Origin: Trema orientale
Lineage: Eukaryota; Streptophyta; Magnoliopsida; Rosales; Cannabaceae
Assembly: GCA_002914845.1 (NCBI GenBank)
Contig: JXTC01000075.1
Location: forward strand, 28,821 to 92,820
Direction: 5' to 3'
Length of the DNA stretch: 64,000 bases
The notes under the pieces are model-generated. The model worked only from the letters and a program-made list of their open reading frames with translations, ran no database searches and was not told where the DNA came from. Of the stretch, positions 48,518 to 59,410 are shown piece after piece. A program made the translations under genes and the position numbers. Each line of letters starts with the position of its first letter. Position 1 is the first letter of the stretch.

Positions 48518-49780
48518 TTTCTTTTATATATTTTTAATTTTTTTTCTTTTTATTTTTTATTTTTTTATTTTCCTCTTTTTTTAATACTTCCTTCATTTAT
48601 GGTTTTTTTTTAAAAAAAAAAGTTAGTAAAAAAACTAATATTTTTTCCCTTGTAAGGGATACGAGCATTTTTTTTCCCTTCTGACTTATTATTTTCGTTA
48701 CTAGTAACTAGTCTAGTTATGAGTCACTAATTTAGTTACTAGATTATTTTTTTAAAAAAAATTAGTTACCAATTTCATTCTAATTACTAGTTCCTCTTTT
48801 TTTTTTTTTCCCTTTTTTATGGAACCATGTTCATCCCTCTCTTTTTTTGGTCTTTTTTTAATTTTTCATTCTTTTGATTTTTTTTCCTTTTTTTCTTTTT
48901 TTTTAATAAAAATAAATAAAGCACTAACTCTTGGTACTCTATGGTAACTATTTATGTTACTGGTTTCCAGACTGGTAGTCGTTTAAACTGGTGATAAGTT
49001 ATCGGTTACTAGTATTGGTTACCAGTAACCAGTCTAATTACTAGTTTCTAGATTGGTAGCCACGTAGACTAGTGACTTTTTACTGGTTACTAGTGACCAT
49101 AATAAATATTTTTTAGTTATCTCAATAAATAATAAATACTTGGTAAACCATGATAACCATTTAAGTTACTGGTTTCTAGACTGGTAGCCACTTGAACTGG
49201 TGACAAGTTACTGATTACTAATACTGGTTACTAGTAACTAATGTAGCTACTAGTTTTTATACTGGTAGCCACTCTGGTTACTAGTTATTGGTTTCGGGTT
49301 TCTATACAATACCAATCTAGTTATTAGTTTCCATATTAGTGGCTAGTTACAAAGACTGAAATTGGTTACTTGTTACTGGTTTTTTTTTAATGGTTAGTTA
49401 TAAAGATTGATAACTAGTTACTAGTTACTGGTTACTAAATTAATGGTTATTTACAAAGACTAATGACTAGTTACTAATGAATGGTTACCAATTACAATAT
49501 TAATCAATAGACTGACAATTAATAACTAGTCTTTACATCAGTAAATAATATTAGAATTCATTTGTACAATTGAAAAAAAAAAAAATTCAATGTTTGTCAA
49601 TCACCATCATCCATCTACTTGAATATGATTTTGAAAACTCAAGATTGAATACCAATTGTAAAATGGGTTTTTGGTTTCTAGGCAGGTTATTAGTTACTAG
49701 TTATAAATCTATTTACTAATTTATTTAATAGTAATAATAAACTAGAGACTAATTTGGCAGTTACTAGTAATCAATAAAAG

Positions 49781-50290
49781 TAACTAGATTGGTTACTGAT
49801 GAACGAAGTAACTAGTAACTAAATTATTTAATAGTAACTATAAACTAGAGGCCAATATGGCAATTACAAGACTAGTAACTAGAAACCAGTAATCAATAAT
49901 GATAACTAAATTGGTTATTGATGAACAAAGTAATTAGTAACCAAATTATTTAATGATAACTAGAAATTAGAGGCTAATTTAGCAGTTACAAGATTAGTAA
50001 CTAGTAACTAATAACGGTAACTAGATTGGTTACTAATGAACAAAGTAACTAGTAGCCAAATTATTTAATGGTAATAAGAAACTAAAAACTAGAAACTAGA
50101 GGCTAATTTGGCAGTTACAAGACTAGTAACTAGAAACCAGTAACCAGTAACTAATAATGGTAACTAGATTGGTTGCTGATGAATAAAGTAACTAGTAACC
50201 AAATTATCTAATCGTAACTGGAAACTAGAAACTGGAAACTAGAGACTAATTTGGCAGTTACAAGACTAGTAACCAAAAACTAGTAACTAA
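49781..50290. repeat. Tandem repeat of about 115-145 bp in the foldback core
   Basis: Units begin with TAACTA(G/A)ATTGGTTA or a close variant at 49781, 49903, 50018 and 50161, giving periods of 122, 115 and 143 bases. Each unit holds, in order, gatgaacaaagtaact, a block ending in aaattatttaat, and gctaatttggcagttacaag. Variable numbers of the short aactag words explain the length differences. Confidence 0.85.
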
Positions 50291-50714
50291 TAATCTAAAG
50301 ACTTCTCATTTTCTATAATAATAACTAAAAAGTCAATAAAAAAACTTATAAAAAAGGATTAAACAATAAGAAAAAGATATTTTTCCCAATTCTTAAAACT
50401 TAAAGGGAAAAAAATATAGCCTCACGTCCTTAAGAAGTTTGAAAAAAAAATCTCTTTCTATCCTAAAAAAGAAAAAGACAAGAAAAATAATAGTTGTTGC
50501 TCCTAAAAAAATGAAAGGAAAAAAAGAATCAAAATATAGTAAAAAGAAAAAAAAATGGGAGAAAGAACTAAAAAAACAAAAAAAAAAGAAAAAGAAAGTT
50601 AAACATAGAAAAATGGAAGAGCAAAGTTAAATAGGGGAAATTGACAAAAGGAAAAGGGGAAAAAAAAAAAACTAAAATTTGAAAAAGAAAATGAAAAAAA
50701 AAAAAGATAAAGGT

Positions 50715-50790
50715 GATGGGATTCGAACCATTGACCTGGAGGGAGGAATAAAGAAGTGTTAGGCAAAGCTAAACCACAAAACCAACTTAT
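50715..50790 (-). other. tRNA-derived sequence in the right arm
   Basis: The minus strand contains GGTTCGAATCC (complement at 50719-50729), an exact polymerase III box B. It is preceded by an upstream stretch with a box-A-like tggtttagctttgcc about 55-60 bases before it. The left arm has a decayed counterpart, AGTTCGAAACT at 48340-48350. It is not a functional tRNA: I cannot draw an acceptor stem or a convincing anticodon arm. It is probably a tRNA or SINE fragment captured before or during formation of the arms. Confidence 0.5.
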
Positions 50791-51531
50791 CTTATTGCTT
50801 ACATGTCAAGTTTTTTTAATATATAACTAATTCCGTGTCTTTTACATTATTTTTGCAAAAATGACAGCCGCATCCCGTATGTATATGAATTATTTTAGAG
50901 CACCGTATGTTCGTAATTTCTTTTTCTTTTAACCGTAAAAACCTTAAAAACCCTTTCTATTATCTGCAGGCTTACTGCTTGACATCGACATATGAATACT
51001 CCACTAAAATATCAAAGTTGTAAACAGAGTAAACTTAGTATTCCTCTTTTTTTTTTTTTTTTTTTACATTTACTTGGCTATTAAAAGTAAGAATTAAGAT
51101 CAAAGTAATTGGATTATATTTTTTACTAATTTATTACAAATTTACACATAGTTCAGAATAACTCAAGTATGATTAGACAATCTTTAATTTTAAAATCGTT
51201 TATTCTTTTCTTTATTATTTTTTCTTTTGAGTGATAGAGGATTCAAACATTAAACCTCAACATTATAGGTGGTTGCAACTATCAATCAAGTTAAATTTGT
51301 AATAGTTTAAAGTTAGAATTCTCACTATTCACACATATATATATGTACATATATAAATAAATAAAGTGATGATCCATTGTTATTTCCAGAAGTTACATGT
51401 ACAAGATCAGACCTAGTACATTTTCCAATACTAATTCTGATAAAAAAATGTCGCATATAAATTTATTTTTTCAATTTTTATTCTAATGCATAATGCTGTA
51501 CACATATTTTTTTCAGAATCTTTTAAATAAT

Positions 51532-52032
51532 GGGTTTGTAGCACTAAATTAAGGACCTTGAATTCCATAATTAATGATCATTTGATCTCTAAATTAATTT
51601 AATTTTAAAAAATCTCCATGAATTAACAACCACGTGTCAATAAAGTGCCTTATAACAAAAATTGACAGTACATGTTATAGTTAAAGATGGAAGGAAGGGG
51701 TGTAAGTAATTTCATTAGTTTGATCCTTGGACCTTCTAAACATTACAACCCATTCAACCAATTTCACTAGAAAATTCAAGCTTAAATTTGATTTTCCCTC
51801 TTTTGAAACCCTAGAAAATTATCTCCAAATCACGACTAGAGGTGATTTTTCTCCTAATCACATGCTTGCACGTGCTTCTTTTTTCGACCAACTTTAACAA
51901 GTACTGTAAATTTTTAGTACTAGGGACGTTATTTACACATATTTGTTAATCCATTGAGATTTTTGACAGTTTATATTTAGGACCAAACAATCATTAATTA
52001 AAGAATTTTGGAATCTTTATGACTCAAAACCC
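51532..52032. mobile_element. Mutator-type foldback MITE, 501 bp
   Basis: Left arm from GGGTTTGTAGCACTAAATTA; right arm on the minus strand from GGGTTTTGAGTCATAAAGAT. The arms share attaatgat(c/t), aaaatctc(c/a)atg and gaattaacaa-like words over about 120 bp. The flanks TTAAATAAT (51523-51531) and TAAAATAAA (52033-52041) match at 7 of 9, fitting an old 9-bp duplication. Confidence 0.75.
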
Positions 52033-52455
52033 TAAAATAAAGGGATTTTGGCAAAATACATATTTTCTAAAGTGTGTTTTAGGATTTAAACTATTTTCAA
52101 TATATATATATATATTGTGAATACACATTTTATGTTTTAAATTTATTTTAAAAATAAAAATGTCTTTAACACTCATCGCATCAAGGGTTTAGATCTAATT
52201 AGACAAGGAAATAGAGTAGCTAAAAAAGTTCAGATCTAATTAAACAAAAAAATAGAGTAGCTAGAAACCTTTTTCGACCCTCGTGTTTATCACTCAACAT
52301 TTATTTTTTTTTTTGTCGGATTGTTAGATACTTTTATCCGCCGCTTTTAATGTATATAAATTCTTTTATTTTTTTTTTTTAAAACAAAAGAGTATAAACT
52401 ATGAAAAATAAAAAATTATTGAGAGATGTATATTTTGTAAAACTCCCTATAAAAG

Positions 52456-52623
52456 GTATATCTTGCCTAATTATTGTGAAAATAGTGAACAAGTGTTTTG
52501 CAAAACAAAAATTAATAAGAAAGTGAATTAACATGCCGGGTATATCTTACCTAATTATTGTGAAAATAGTTTACAAGTGTTTCGTAAAACAAAAATTAAT
52601 AAGAAAGTAAATTAACATGCCTC
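52456..52623. repeat. 84-bp tandem duplication upstream of the BAP31-like gene
   Basis: Two copies (52456-52539 and 52540-52623) begin ggtatatctt and include cctaattattgtgaaaatag and attaataagaaagt. They differ at only a handful of sites. A TATAAAAG lies directly before the first copy (52448-52455), about 425 bp upstream of the start codon, so the duplication may fall in the promoter or the leader. Confidence 0.9.
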
Positions 52624-52879
52624 TCTGTTACATTTCCATTAATGCCCCTACTGGAATTGAGAAAGAAACCCAAAAGTCTGAATCGGTCAATAACTTCGTA
52701 TATTTCAATTCTTGAGCTCTGAAAGAGACTCTGATCCTTATTTGGTTCTCTACAGGCCATCCTATGATAACAACTGCTAGCTCCAACCAGCATTGGGAAG
52801 TCATTAAAACACATTGAAGCTCTCTTAGAGAAATCTCTCTGAGATTTGGGTTACTCTTTTCAACTCGTTCACGAACAAG

Positions 52880-55340
52880 ATGATTCAGCTACTGTTCATG
52901 GTGGTGTTCTCCGAGATGGCGATGATAATATTGATGTCGTTCAAGACCCCTTTGCGAAAGCTGGTGATCCTGGGTTTGGATCGGGTGAAGCGCGGTCGCG
53001 GACCCGTTATGGTGAAGACCGTGGCGGCGACGGTCTCTGTTTTGCTTGCTTCGAGCGTCTACAGCATGATTAAGATCCAGAAGCGTTGGATCGACGATGG
53101 TGCCTTCAATCCCACTGATCAGGTCCTCATGGCGAAGCATCTTCTCGAAGCCACTCTCATGGGTATGTCTCAGTTTTAACCTTCTATTTCATTTAATTGT
53201 TGATTTTCGTTTCTGGGTATTCATCATTTTCGTCAAATGAATTTATTTTTATAATTTTTTTTGGGGTTTTCTTTTTTTTTTTTTTTTAAAGAACTTTTTT
53301 ATATGGAATAAATGTGGTCGATAAAGTGGGCGTGATTTCATGACCTATGAAGGGTCGCTTGGCTACACGGTGGATGATAAAGATGATAGTTGTTTGATTT
53401 AGGCTTTTATTTGGTCAAGAACAGTGTTTTACTGATCTTGCTGTACAATAAATAAAGATGATAATTTTTTGTGGTTTTATTTCGTGAAGATCACTGTTTC
53501 ATTTGTATCTAACTTGTAAAAGAAGTTATCTGCAATTTTCTCGATCTGGGTGTTTTGTTCCTGGAAATTCGTATCTATAAATGTTTTCAGGATTATAGTT
53601 GGGGGATCTGATTGTGATTGTACTGTTGTGCGCGCGCGCGTATTTGGGTGTGTGGCTGTGTGTATAATTAAAGAGCTTCAAGTTCCTTACTATCCGCCAA
53701 TGATCACATATAGAACTGCTAGCTACTTGATTCAGACTCTTTTACTGGATATAAAACAGAGCATATCTCCCTTTTTCACCCTTCTCATATGTTTATTTGA
53801 GAAGTAGATTGTTAAAGCTGCTATTTATGTGGCTTGTTGAATTGAGGATCCAATTACGAGGATTTTTATCACTAGGCTCGATTTTTTGCGTAAGAAATCG
53901 CAACTTTCTTTTGTTTTCATTACAATGTAGGACTAAGTCATTTTTCTACACCAGGAAAATGGAAGGTTTCGAAAGTATATATGAATCATTTTCTCTAGGA
54001 CATCGTTTCCTGCTGTAAATTTTGACCATCAGATCTGTTTATTCTTCAGGGTACCAAGTTTTGAGCCATGAAGAATGTTATTTGCCTCCAGGCTCTTGCA
54101 TTTGTCATGCCTGTTTAGTGTGTTTCTAAGCTTTGATAGCGGGCTCAGTTGGGTTATGGGAGACATGTAGAAAGTTTTGAACATCTCGTTCAAGCGTGAT
54201 GTAGATTGTGGCCAATAAGTCAGATATATATTGTATGAGCTTATAAAAGCAGCTTCTAAGTGGTGTGATATATTAGGCAGTAATGATTTTATTTCATTTT
54301 TGTTTTTGGATGTACAATAGGGTGCTTTTTCAGTGTGAACACTATCAGTTTAAGTCTTGAAAATCAAAGCAAGTGATGATAATTATCCAAGTGGAAATTA
54401 GAGAACGTAATTTCCAGTTTATGTGATAAAAGGATATGCGGACCCTTTGACTCTGCAAGGTGTCCTTGATTGACTATTGAAACAATTTGCTCAATGGTCA
54501 TTGACTCATTGCTTCTCACTCCCTCTGCCTATTCATTTTTCATACAACCTAAAGTTCACAGATATTTAAGACAATATTACGTAAAGTTTCTCTTCAGTTT
54601 GATTTGTTTGATCCCATCCACAGTGTCTCCTTTTTTCTTTTATTTCTTACAGGATGTTCAATAGTTTTCTGCCATGATCTGTTGTGTTTACTTTCAAAAT
54701 TTCTTTTTCTTTTTTTATGTGTGGTTGAAAAATAATTGTCTAATAATCCCTAAGAAAGTATTTTACAAGGCACCAACCATTAAGTATAACAAGGCTGGAA
54801 TTGTGATTGTTTTCCTTAGTGCCTTCATTGAATCTCGCCTCCATATTTCTCGACTTTGTTGTGTTGTTTCGTTTGAATCTTATATTAGTGCTCAGTAACA
54901 TTCCCGTTAGGGATGGAACATTTGAATTTGTTCTAAATTCGGGGCAACTACTTGCAGGATCATCCCTATTTCTTGTCCTCATGATAGATAGACTACACCA
55001 CTACATTAGAGAACTTCGTATCCGAAGGAAGACTATGGAGGCTTTTAAGAAACAGAACCAAGGATTTGAGGATGCCAAAGCTGGTGGTGTTGACGAGATC
55101 AAAGCCAAGGAGGACGAGGTGGCCACCCTGCGGGAAAAACTCAAGGAGCTAGAATCTGATATTGAGGCAAGGAAAAAGGATGTACATGCTGCAGAAGCTA
55201 ATGCAGTTGCTTTAAGGAAACAATCAGAAGGATTCCTTCTCGAGTATGATCGTCTACTGGAAGAAAATCAAAATTTGCGCAATCAGTTACGAGTGTTGGA
55301 TCAAAGCTTGTCACGTTCTGGTAGCAAGAAAAATACTTGA
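52880..55340 (+). CDS. BAP31-like ER membrane protein, two exons
   Basis: Exon 1 is 52880-53162 and exon 2 is 54958-55340. The intron is 1795 bases, GT-AG, splitting a Gly codon, and the product is 221 aa. The protein starts MIQLLFMVVFSEMAMIILMS and has three membrane segments (about 1-20, 43-63 and 95-112, the last SSLFLVLMIDRLHHYIREL). A charged coiled coil (about 118-212) contains KKQNQGFEDAK and ALRKQSEGFLLEYDRLLEEN. It ends SKKNT; KKNT fits the KKxx signal for retrieval from Golgi to ER. BAP31 proteins act in the ER as quality-control and cargo-sorting factors; in plants the role is less studied. The length equals that of plant relatives. I chose the ATG at 52880 because it begins the family N-terminus; the upstream ATG at 52846 is in another frame. 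Confidence 0.93.
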
Positions 55341-56088
55341 AAGGAATTACTGACCTCTTGAAGATTGCCTTTCTTTCAGTTTTCCTATTTTCCCCTCAAA
55401 TATTTACATTTCATAGATTGGTTGTGAGTTCGATGATTGATTGGTTTATTAGATTTCAGTTTTCATAGCTGTAAGTGTGGAGAGAAAAGAATGGAACAAA
55501 GAGAAAAATAGGGATATTACTTTTTGTGTTTGATTTAACATGAGCTGGAACTGAAGTAGAATATTGGATCGATAGTAGAATATAGAAAAGCTTTTACTGC
55601 TTATGTTAGTCTATTTTGTGGACACACTCTTGTTTCATGCAAAGTCAGGCAAACTATGGATCGGAGATGCCAAGAAATAGTGTCCATAAATTCTAAATCA
55701 TTGTTCTGACGATCATCTAAGGTTTCATTAGTTCTCCTGTTTGTTAGTTACATCTTACTTTTACCTATTTCCGCCTATATACCATCTATATGTAATTTAA
55801 AGTCTCTCAATTTTATGTAGTTCTTGATAATGCTGGTCTACCATCAAATTATTGCCAAATTCTAGCATGATTGTGTTGTTTCACAGAAAAAAAGAAAACT
55901 TCTATATAGTAGTTTACGGTATGTTCAGTAGCATGGTTTTTTCATCCAAGTACAATATTCTTATGTTATATGCCCATATTATTGATTAACAAGGCATTGC
56001 TCCCCATTATCATCGGCTGATGATGATCTAGACAAACTGCTCTATGGACTCCGAACGAAATTATATCAACTTTATGATCTTTAAATCA
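55341..56088. other. Convergent intergenic region, BAP31-like and SLAH genes
   Basis: The two genes converge here, so the 3' UTRs of both should fall in this 748-base stretch. I see no other feature. Confidence 0.5.
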
Positions 56089-56386
56089 TTAGTAAATATC
56101 AGAATAGGCATTGCTTTTGCCCAGGAGACTGTTGGTGTTGATAGCTGTGAGCATCAACATCCCAAGAAAGACCAGTATCGAAAGCATTGACAACACCAGC
56201 ATCAACCCAGAAGCTATGTGGCCTTTCTCTTTCTGCGCGTACTCTGAAGACGCCAAAGCAACGAAGGTTAGCGGAAATGAGTAAGCCCACCAAACAACAT
56301 TGAACCTCCTCATTGATTTCTTGAACAGAGCTGGTCTACAAGCCTGTTTTACCAGTGTACAGAGATTTGTTAATTAGATATTCAAT

Positions 56387-56445
<59 letters not shown>

Positions 56446-58028
56446 NGGGCCATTGGATTTTAATCTAATGGCTAAAATAATATCAGTAGATTTATTAAAA
56501 AAATTATTATAATTAATACATATTTAAATATAGAAAATTATTTACAACAAAAAAGATGGGTAACCTGATGAGTTGGTAAATTTTTTTCATTTTTTTTTTT
56601 TATTATAAGAAAATGAAATTAGTACCATCTTATTTGTTGGGAAAAAAATAAAATATGTATAAATTTTAAGCTGTTTTACGCATAATTTTTTTTTAAAACA
56701 AATTTTCTTTCAATGTAGTTGCTTTATTCATTTTTTATTATTTAAGAAAACAACTTACTCATAATATAAAAATTATACTACCTTGGATTTTACCTTTCGT
56801 ATAGTAAAAATTTTTTTTTATGAAATATTGAAAATACAATAGTACATATAGTTTTAAATTAAAAGTAATTAAAAAATTAAACTTTAAATTAAATTTTCAA
56901 AAAGAAAATAAATAAATAAAAAATTAGAAATTAATATATTAAATGAGATGACTTGTTATTGTAGGTTTATTTCTAAATTAGTCAAATTTACCCATCCATG
57001 GAGTAAAAACAGGTTTATTTCTAAATTAGTCAAATTTACCCATCCATGGAGTAAAAACAAAAATACCCATTAAAACATCACCCTATATACTCATTTTATC
57101 AAAAGGACGTGATTTTGAGTGCATGAAAGATTACCAGAGACATAAATAGAAACAAAGAGAGAAAGAAGAGCATCTTGGAAAGAGTATCAAAAGCTCCATT
57201 GATGGAGCTCCAAGCCAAGCTGGCCAAGCTGGGTGCAGCTGAGAACAAGAAAAAAGCAGGGCGCATAATAGCCGGGAACCTACTCCTCCCGGCTAACCTC
57301 TGATAAAGGGTAACAAAGAGCACAAAATAATGTGCCATGCCGAGTGAGAACATAAAAACTGCGGTCTCCTTCCACCCCACCTGGGCTGCAGCTAAGGCAC
57401 CAGCCAGGTTACCGATCACAGAAATCTGGCTCGTCGGGTTCGCCACCATCGACAGAAACCGTTTCTCGGTTGTGAACCACTGTCCATAAATCTTAAGGTC
57501 AAGAATCAAGATCGGGATCGTGAAAAGCCACCAGAGGACTTGGTAGAAAAGGGTTTTAGGGACAATGACAGGTGCCGATTGGAACAGGAGAAGCCATGAA
57601 ATCCATGGAGCGTACAAGTAGTTGGCTCCTATATGGTGCAAGAACTCTGCCCTCACCATGTGGAAATGGAAATAGCATCGAAGAATGTAGAGGAAGGAGA
57701 GTAAAATTAACGCGAGAAGAGAGAGAGACCAAAGAAAGAGGAAGGCTAAAGAAGGCAACATTCGGAATAAGTGGTGTATAGCTTGGTTAGAGTCATATGT
57801 TGGGATTCTAAGAATCTTCCATAATAGAGCTTGGGCCCCCAGAGAGAGGGTTATTCTGAAATAGCCTGCATGGATGATAGTTAAGATTGATGAACATTGT
57901 TGTACAGTATTTCTGGCCTCGTCAAATTGAGGGAGTTCACAGTTTAGTACTGCTTGGCCGGAACTAATGATGGAAGCATCGATTATGACTTCAAGTGCTT
58001 GAGCTTTGTTTTCTGCGTTGTCTCCCAT
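56089..58028 (-). CDS. SLAH1: S-type anion channel of the SLAH1/SLAH4 type, two exons
   Basis: Exon 1 is 58028-57135 and exon 2 is 56343-56089, with a GT-AG intron in phase 0; the product is 382 aa, close to the 385 aa of Arabidopsis SLAH1. The hydrophilic N-terminus is short (about 45 residues), which separates SLAH1/SLAH4 from SLAC1, SLAH2 and SLAH3. Ten membrane helices of the SLAC1/TehA fold are expected. Landmarks are HAGYFRITLSLGAQALLWK (about 53-71), NPTSQISVIGNLAGALAAAQ (around 197-216), LGMAHYFVLFVTLYQRL, and ACRPALFKKSMRRFN with VVWWAYSFPLT (299-324). The Phe in RRFNVVWW (F312) is likely the pore-gate Phe equivalent (F450 in SLAC1). SLAH1 in Arabidopsis works with SLAH3 in loading chloride into root xylem; the role here is inferred. 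A continuation of exon 1 past the splice donor would give a truncated 309-aa product. Confidence 0.92.
56388..56445. repeat. (TA)n microsatellite in the SLAH intron
   Basis: About 29 TA units ending at an ambiguous base (56446), about 45 bases inside the intron from the exon 2 acceptor side. The ambiguous base may mark an unresolved repeat length. Confidence 0.95.
56964..57059. repeat. 48-bp tandem duplication in the SLAH intron
   Basis: Two apparently identical copies (56964-57011 and 57012-57059) begin ggtttatttctaaattagtc and end ccatggagtaaaaaca. It lies about 75 bases from the splice donor and looks recent. Confidence 0.95.
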
Positions 58029-58130
58029 GTATATATTTCAGTAGTAAAACTATAAGGATGTTTCTTTAGATTGATGATAATTTATCAGTGGAAGATGATC
58101 CGCGTTTCAGTTCATTGCATGCTTTGTGGT

Positions 58131-58138
58131 TTATATAT
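58131..58138 (-). promoter_or_regulatory. TATA box of the SLAH gene
   Basis: The minus strand reads TATATAAA, about 105 bp upstream of the start codon. It is the best placed TATA-like word in an otherwise ordinary upstream region. Confidence 0.5.
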
Positions 58139-58272
58139 TGAGAAAAGTAAGAAAGACATATCTATTTTTATATTAAACTGAGTGAGCATAACATTGTGGT
58201 CACCTCATCTTTAGGCCATGAGTGAATTTTTAAATTCGAAATTTGGAATAAGGTTCACTGGGGAAAAGCTAT

Positions 58273-58994
58273 GGCCCCGTTTGTTTCAACCATTCCATTC
58301 CATTGGAATGAAAAATCCATTTGAATGTGTGTTTGTTTCAACAATTCAGTTTTTATATTCAAATGATCTTTTAAAATGTGTGTTTGTTTCAACAATTCAG
58401 TTTTTCATTCAAATGGTCCATCCGAAAAGTTAACCATTAGAATAGTTTTTTATGTGTCTTGAATGAGAATGGAGGGCAAGAGGTGTTTTTGAATGGTCTA
58501 TTCCAATGCTCCCATTCTAATTACACCACATTCTACTATTTTTTCCATTCAAATATCTCTCGTTCCAATTATAATGGCCCCGTTTGATTCGCCTATTTAA
58601 ATGTGTGTATTTGAATGGAAATTGTGGAATGTGTTATAATTGGAATGAGAGACATTTGAATGGAAAAAATAGTGGAATGTATTGTAATTAGAATGGGAGC
58701 ATTGAAATGGACCATTCAAAAACACCTCGCTCCCTCCATTCTCATTCAAGACACAAAAAAACCATTCTAATGATTAATTTTTTGAATGAACCATTTGAAT
58801 GGAAAAACTGAATTGTTGAAACAAACACACATTCTAAAAGATCATTTGAATAGAAAAATTGAATTGTTGAAACAAACATACATTCAAATGGATTTTCCAT
58901 TCCAATAGAATGGAATAGTTGAAACAAACGAGGCCATACATTCCACAATTTCCATTCAAATATACACATTCAAATAGGCGAACCAAACGGGCCC
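58273..58994. mobile_element. Tourist-like MITE split by a second copy of itself
   Basis: The outer copy runs 58273-58575 and resumes at about 58936-58994. It starts GGCCCCGTTTGTTTCAACC and ends with the complement of GGGCCCGTTTGGTTCGCC. It is cut by the inner copy (58576-58935), which lies in the opposite orientation. Comparison with the third copy (59053-59410) shows that the outer copy reads straight through once the inner one is removed. Confidence 0.8.
58576..58935. mobile_element. Inner copy of the Tourist-like MITE, 360 bp
   Basis: It begins GGCCCCGTTTGATTCGCC and ends with the complement of GGCCTCGTTTGTTTCAAC. Read on the minus strand it is collinear with the copies on either side, including tgtttgtttcaacaattcag near one end and gaatgagaatgga in the middle. 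Confidence 0.8.
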
Positions 58995-59052
58995 TATGAT
59001 ATTATTATTTCCTTTCATTCGACTCAACAGCTACCCCAAATAAAGATTAAAA

Positions 59053-59410
59053 AATCCGTTTGTTTCAACCATTCCATTCTATTGGAATAGAAAATTTATT
59101 TGAATATGTGTTTGTTTCAACAATTCAGTTTTTCCATTCAAATGATTTTTTAGAATGTGTGTTTGTTTCAACAATTTAGTTTTTCCATTCAAATGGTCCA
59201 TCCGAAAAATTAACCATTAGAATGGTTTTTTTGTGTCTTGAATGAGAATGGAGGGAGTGAGGTGTTTTTGAATGGTCTATTACAATGCTCCCATTCTAAT
59301 TACAACACATTCCACTATTTTTTCCATTTAAATGTCTCCCATTCCAATTATAACAAATTCCACAATTTCCATTCAAATACACACATTCAAACAGGCGAAC
59401 TAAACGGGCC
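59053..59410. mobile_element. Third copy of the Tourist-like MITE
   Basis: It is in the same orientation as the outer copy. The left end has lost its GGCC (it starts at tccgtttgtttcaacc); the right end is complete (gaactaaacgggcc). It serves as an uninterrupted reference for the nested pair at 58273-58994. Confidence 0.8.

Larger units (their letters stand above)
48105..50953. mobile_element. 2.85-kb Mutator-type foldback element with an ACTAGT-repeat core
   Basis: Terminal inverted repeats of about 250 bp: the left starts GGGATTTTATGAGTTTT and the right, on the minus strand, GGGTTTTTAAGGTTTTT, followed on both by a tacggt...atacggtg block. The flanks TTTCTATTA (48096-48104) and TTTCTATTA (50954-50962) are a perfect 9-bp target duplication. 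Inside the arms the left side is T-rich (48360-48920) and the right side A-rich (50330-50715), continuing the palindrome. The core (about 48660-50300) is a mass of variants of GGTTACTAGTAACC and TAACTAGAAACTAG. There is no transposase or captured gene with a credible frame; frames over the (TA)n and A-rich parts are artefacts. Confidence 0.9.

Noticed and set aside
48303-48613. Frames with long Ile-Tyr repeats
   Set aside because: They are translations of the (TA)n tract and the surrounding T-rich arm.
50439-50630. Lys-rich frame of 63 codons
   Set aside because: A low-complexity A-rich arm of the foldback element, mirrored by T-rich sequence in the other arm.
50715-50790. A real tRNA gene on the minus strand
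   Set aside because: Box B is exact, but no acceptor stem pairing or usable anticodon loop could be drawn, and it lies within a transposon arm.
54807-55340. A 177-aa coiled-coil protein starting at 54807
   Set aside because: The first 50 residues lie in the BAP31 intron; the conserved part starts at the splice acceptor at 54957.
57099-58028. SLAH as a single-exon 309-aa protein
   Set aside because: The last 11 residues come from intron sequence. A GT donor at 57134 and an AG acceptor before 56343 join to the missing C-terminal helices.
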